Below the pieces are notes generated by a model that had not been told where the DNA came from, made no database searches, and saw only the letters and a list, made by a program, of their open reading frames with translations. A DNA stretch of 6,808 nucleotides from assembly GCA_026387845.1 (NCBI GenBank), contig JAPLKX010000475.1, positions 1-6,808 on the forward strand. Reading direction: 5' to 3'. Both the position numbers and the translations under genes were made by a program. The stretch is from Candidatus Hydrogenedentota bacterium (GTDB lineage: Bacteria > Hydrogenedentota > Hydrogenedentia > Hydrogenedentales > SLHB01). Positions 6,702 to 6,808 of the stretch are shown piece after piece (the first letter of the stretch is position 1; each line of letters begins with the position of its first letter).

Positions 6702-6787
6702 CCACGGTGTTTTGCATCAGGTGCGCCTATCACCCGGCAGGACTTCATACGCAGTCTTTGCCTTTGTGCAGGGGTGTTAAATAGTCG

Positions 6788-6808
6788 ATGACTAAGATGA
6801 AGGTTGGT
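6788..6808 (+). CDS. Possible start of a divergent gene, truncated by the window edge
   Basis: Seven codons, MTKMKVG, read into the right edge. A basic/hydrophobic start followed by KVG is the usual opening of Rossmann-fold proteins such as Gfo/Idh/MocA oxidoreductases, but seven residues cannot establish a family. A weak AGGGG lies about 13 bases upstream, and the ATG at 6797 is an alternative start. The call depends mainly on position downstream of a possible rightward promoter. Confidence 0.3.

Noticed and set aside
1..6808. Mobile elements, CRISPR arrays, tRNA or rRNA genes, or a defence-type system.
   Set aside because: I saw no transposase, no regularly spaced DNA repeats, no terminal inverted repeats, no RNA gene and no defence-type domain. 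The repeats present are protein-level propeller blades.

Overview
The window looks like a GC-rich bacterial chromosome segment, probably from an anaerobic or facultatively fermentative organism that degrades polysaccharides. The gene types fit the Planctomycetota/Verrucomicrobiota/Hydrogenedentota-like range: a large secreted beta-propeller protein with a DUF4091-type domain, and a soluble NADH-linked flavin/FeS module. This placement is inferred from gene content only and is tentative. All well-supported genes are on the minus strand, so the window reads biologically from right to left.

Right end (6569-6808): an AT-richer divergent intergenic region. It has a perfect TATAAT -10 box facing left, a possible promoter facing right, and a few codons of a possible rightward gene (MTKMKVG...) cut by the window edge. 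Facing left is a 62-residue charged helical protein of unknown function (6380-6568). Next comes a 1115-residue secreted protein (2923-6270) with its own good sigma70-like promoter (TTGCAT-17-TAGTAT) and Shine-Dalgarno. It combines a signal peptide, eight propeller repeats of about 45 residues, a linker, and a glycosidase-like C-terminal region ending in a DUF4091-like signature.

Left half: after a 170-base regulatory gap lies a two-gene operon. The first gene (563-2752) encodes a 729-residue NuoF/HydB/HndC-type NAD(H)-FMN subunit with many FeS sites. Two bases after its stop, the second gene (1-560, truncated by the window edge) begins. It encodes the FeS-rich N-terminus of the partner subunit, either an [FeFe]-hydrogenase HydA/HndD or an NAD-dependent formate dehydrogenase alpha subunit. 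Together they should move electrons between NAD(H) and H2 or formate in the cytoplasm. The gap upstream holds a Rex-like operator match, a perfect 13-bp palindrome over a putative -35 box, and a putative promoter, suggesting redox-controlled expression.

The most notable points are the tandem thioredoxin-like [2Fe-2S] domains at the N-terminus of the NuoF-like protein (the first lacking one cysteine), no NuoE-type gene directly upstream, and the possible Rex site. I saw no mobile element, CRISPR array, rRNA or tRNA, and no convincing sign of a wholly new system.
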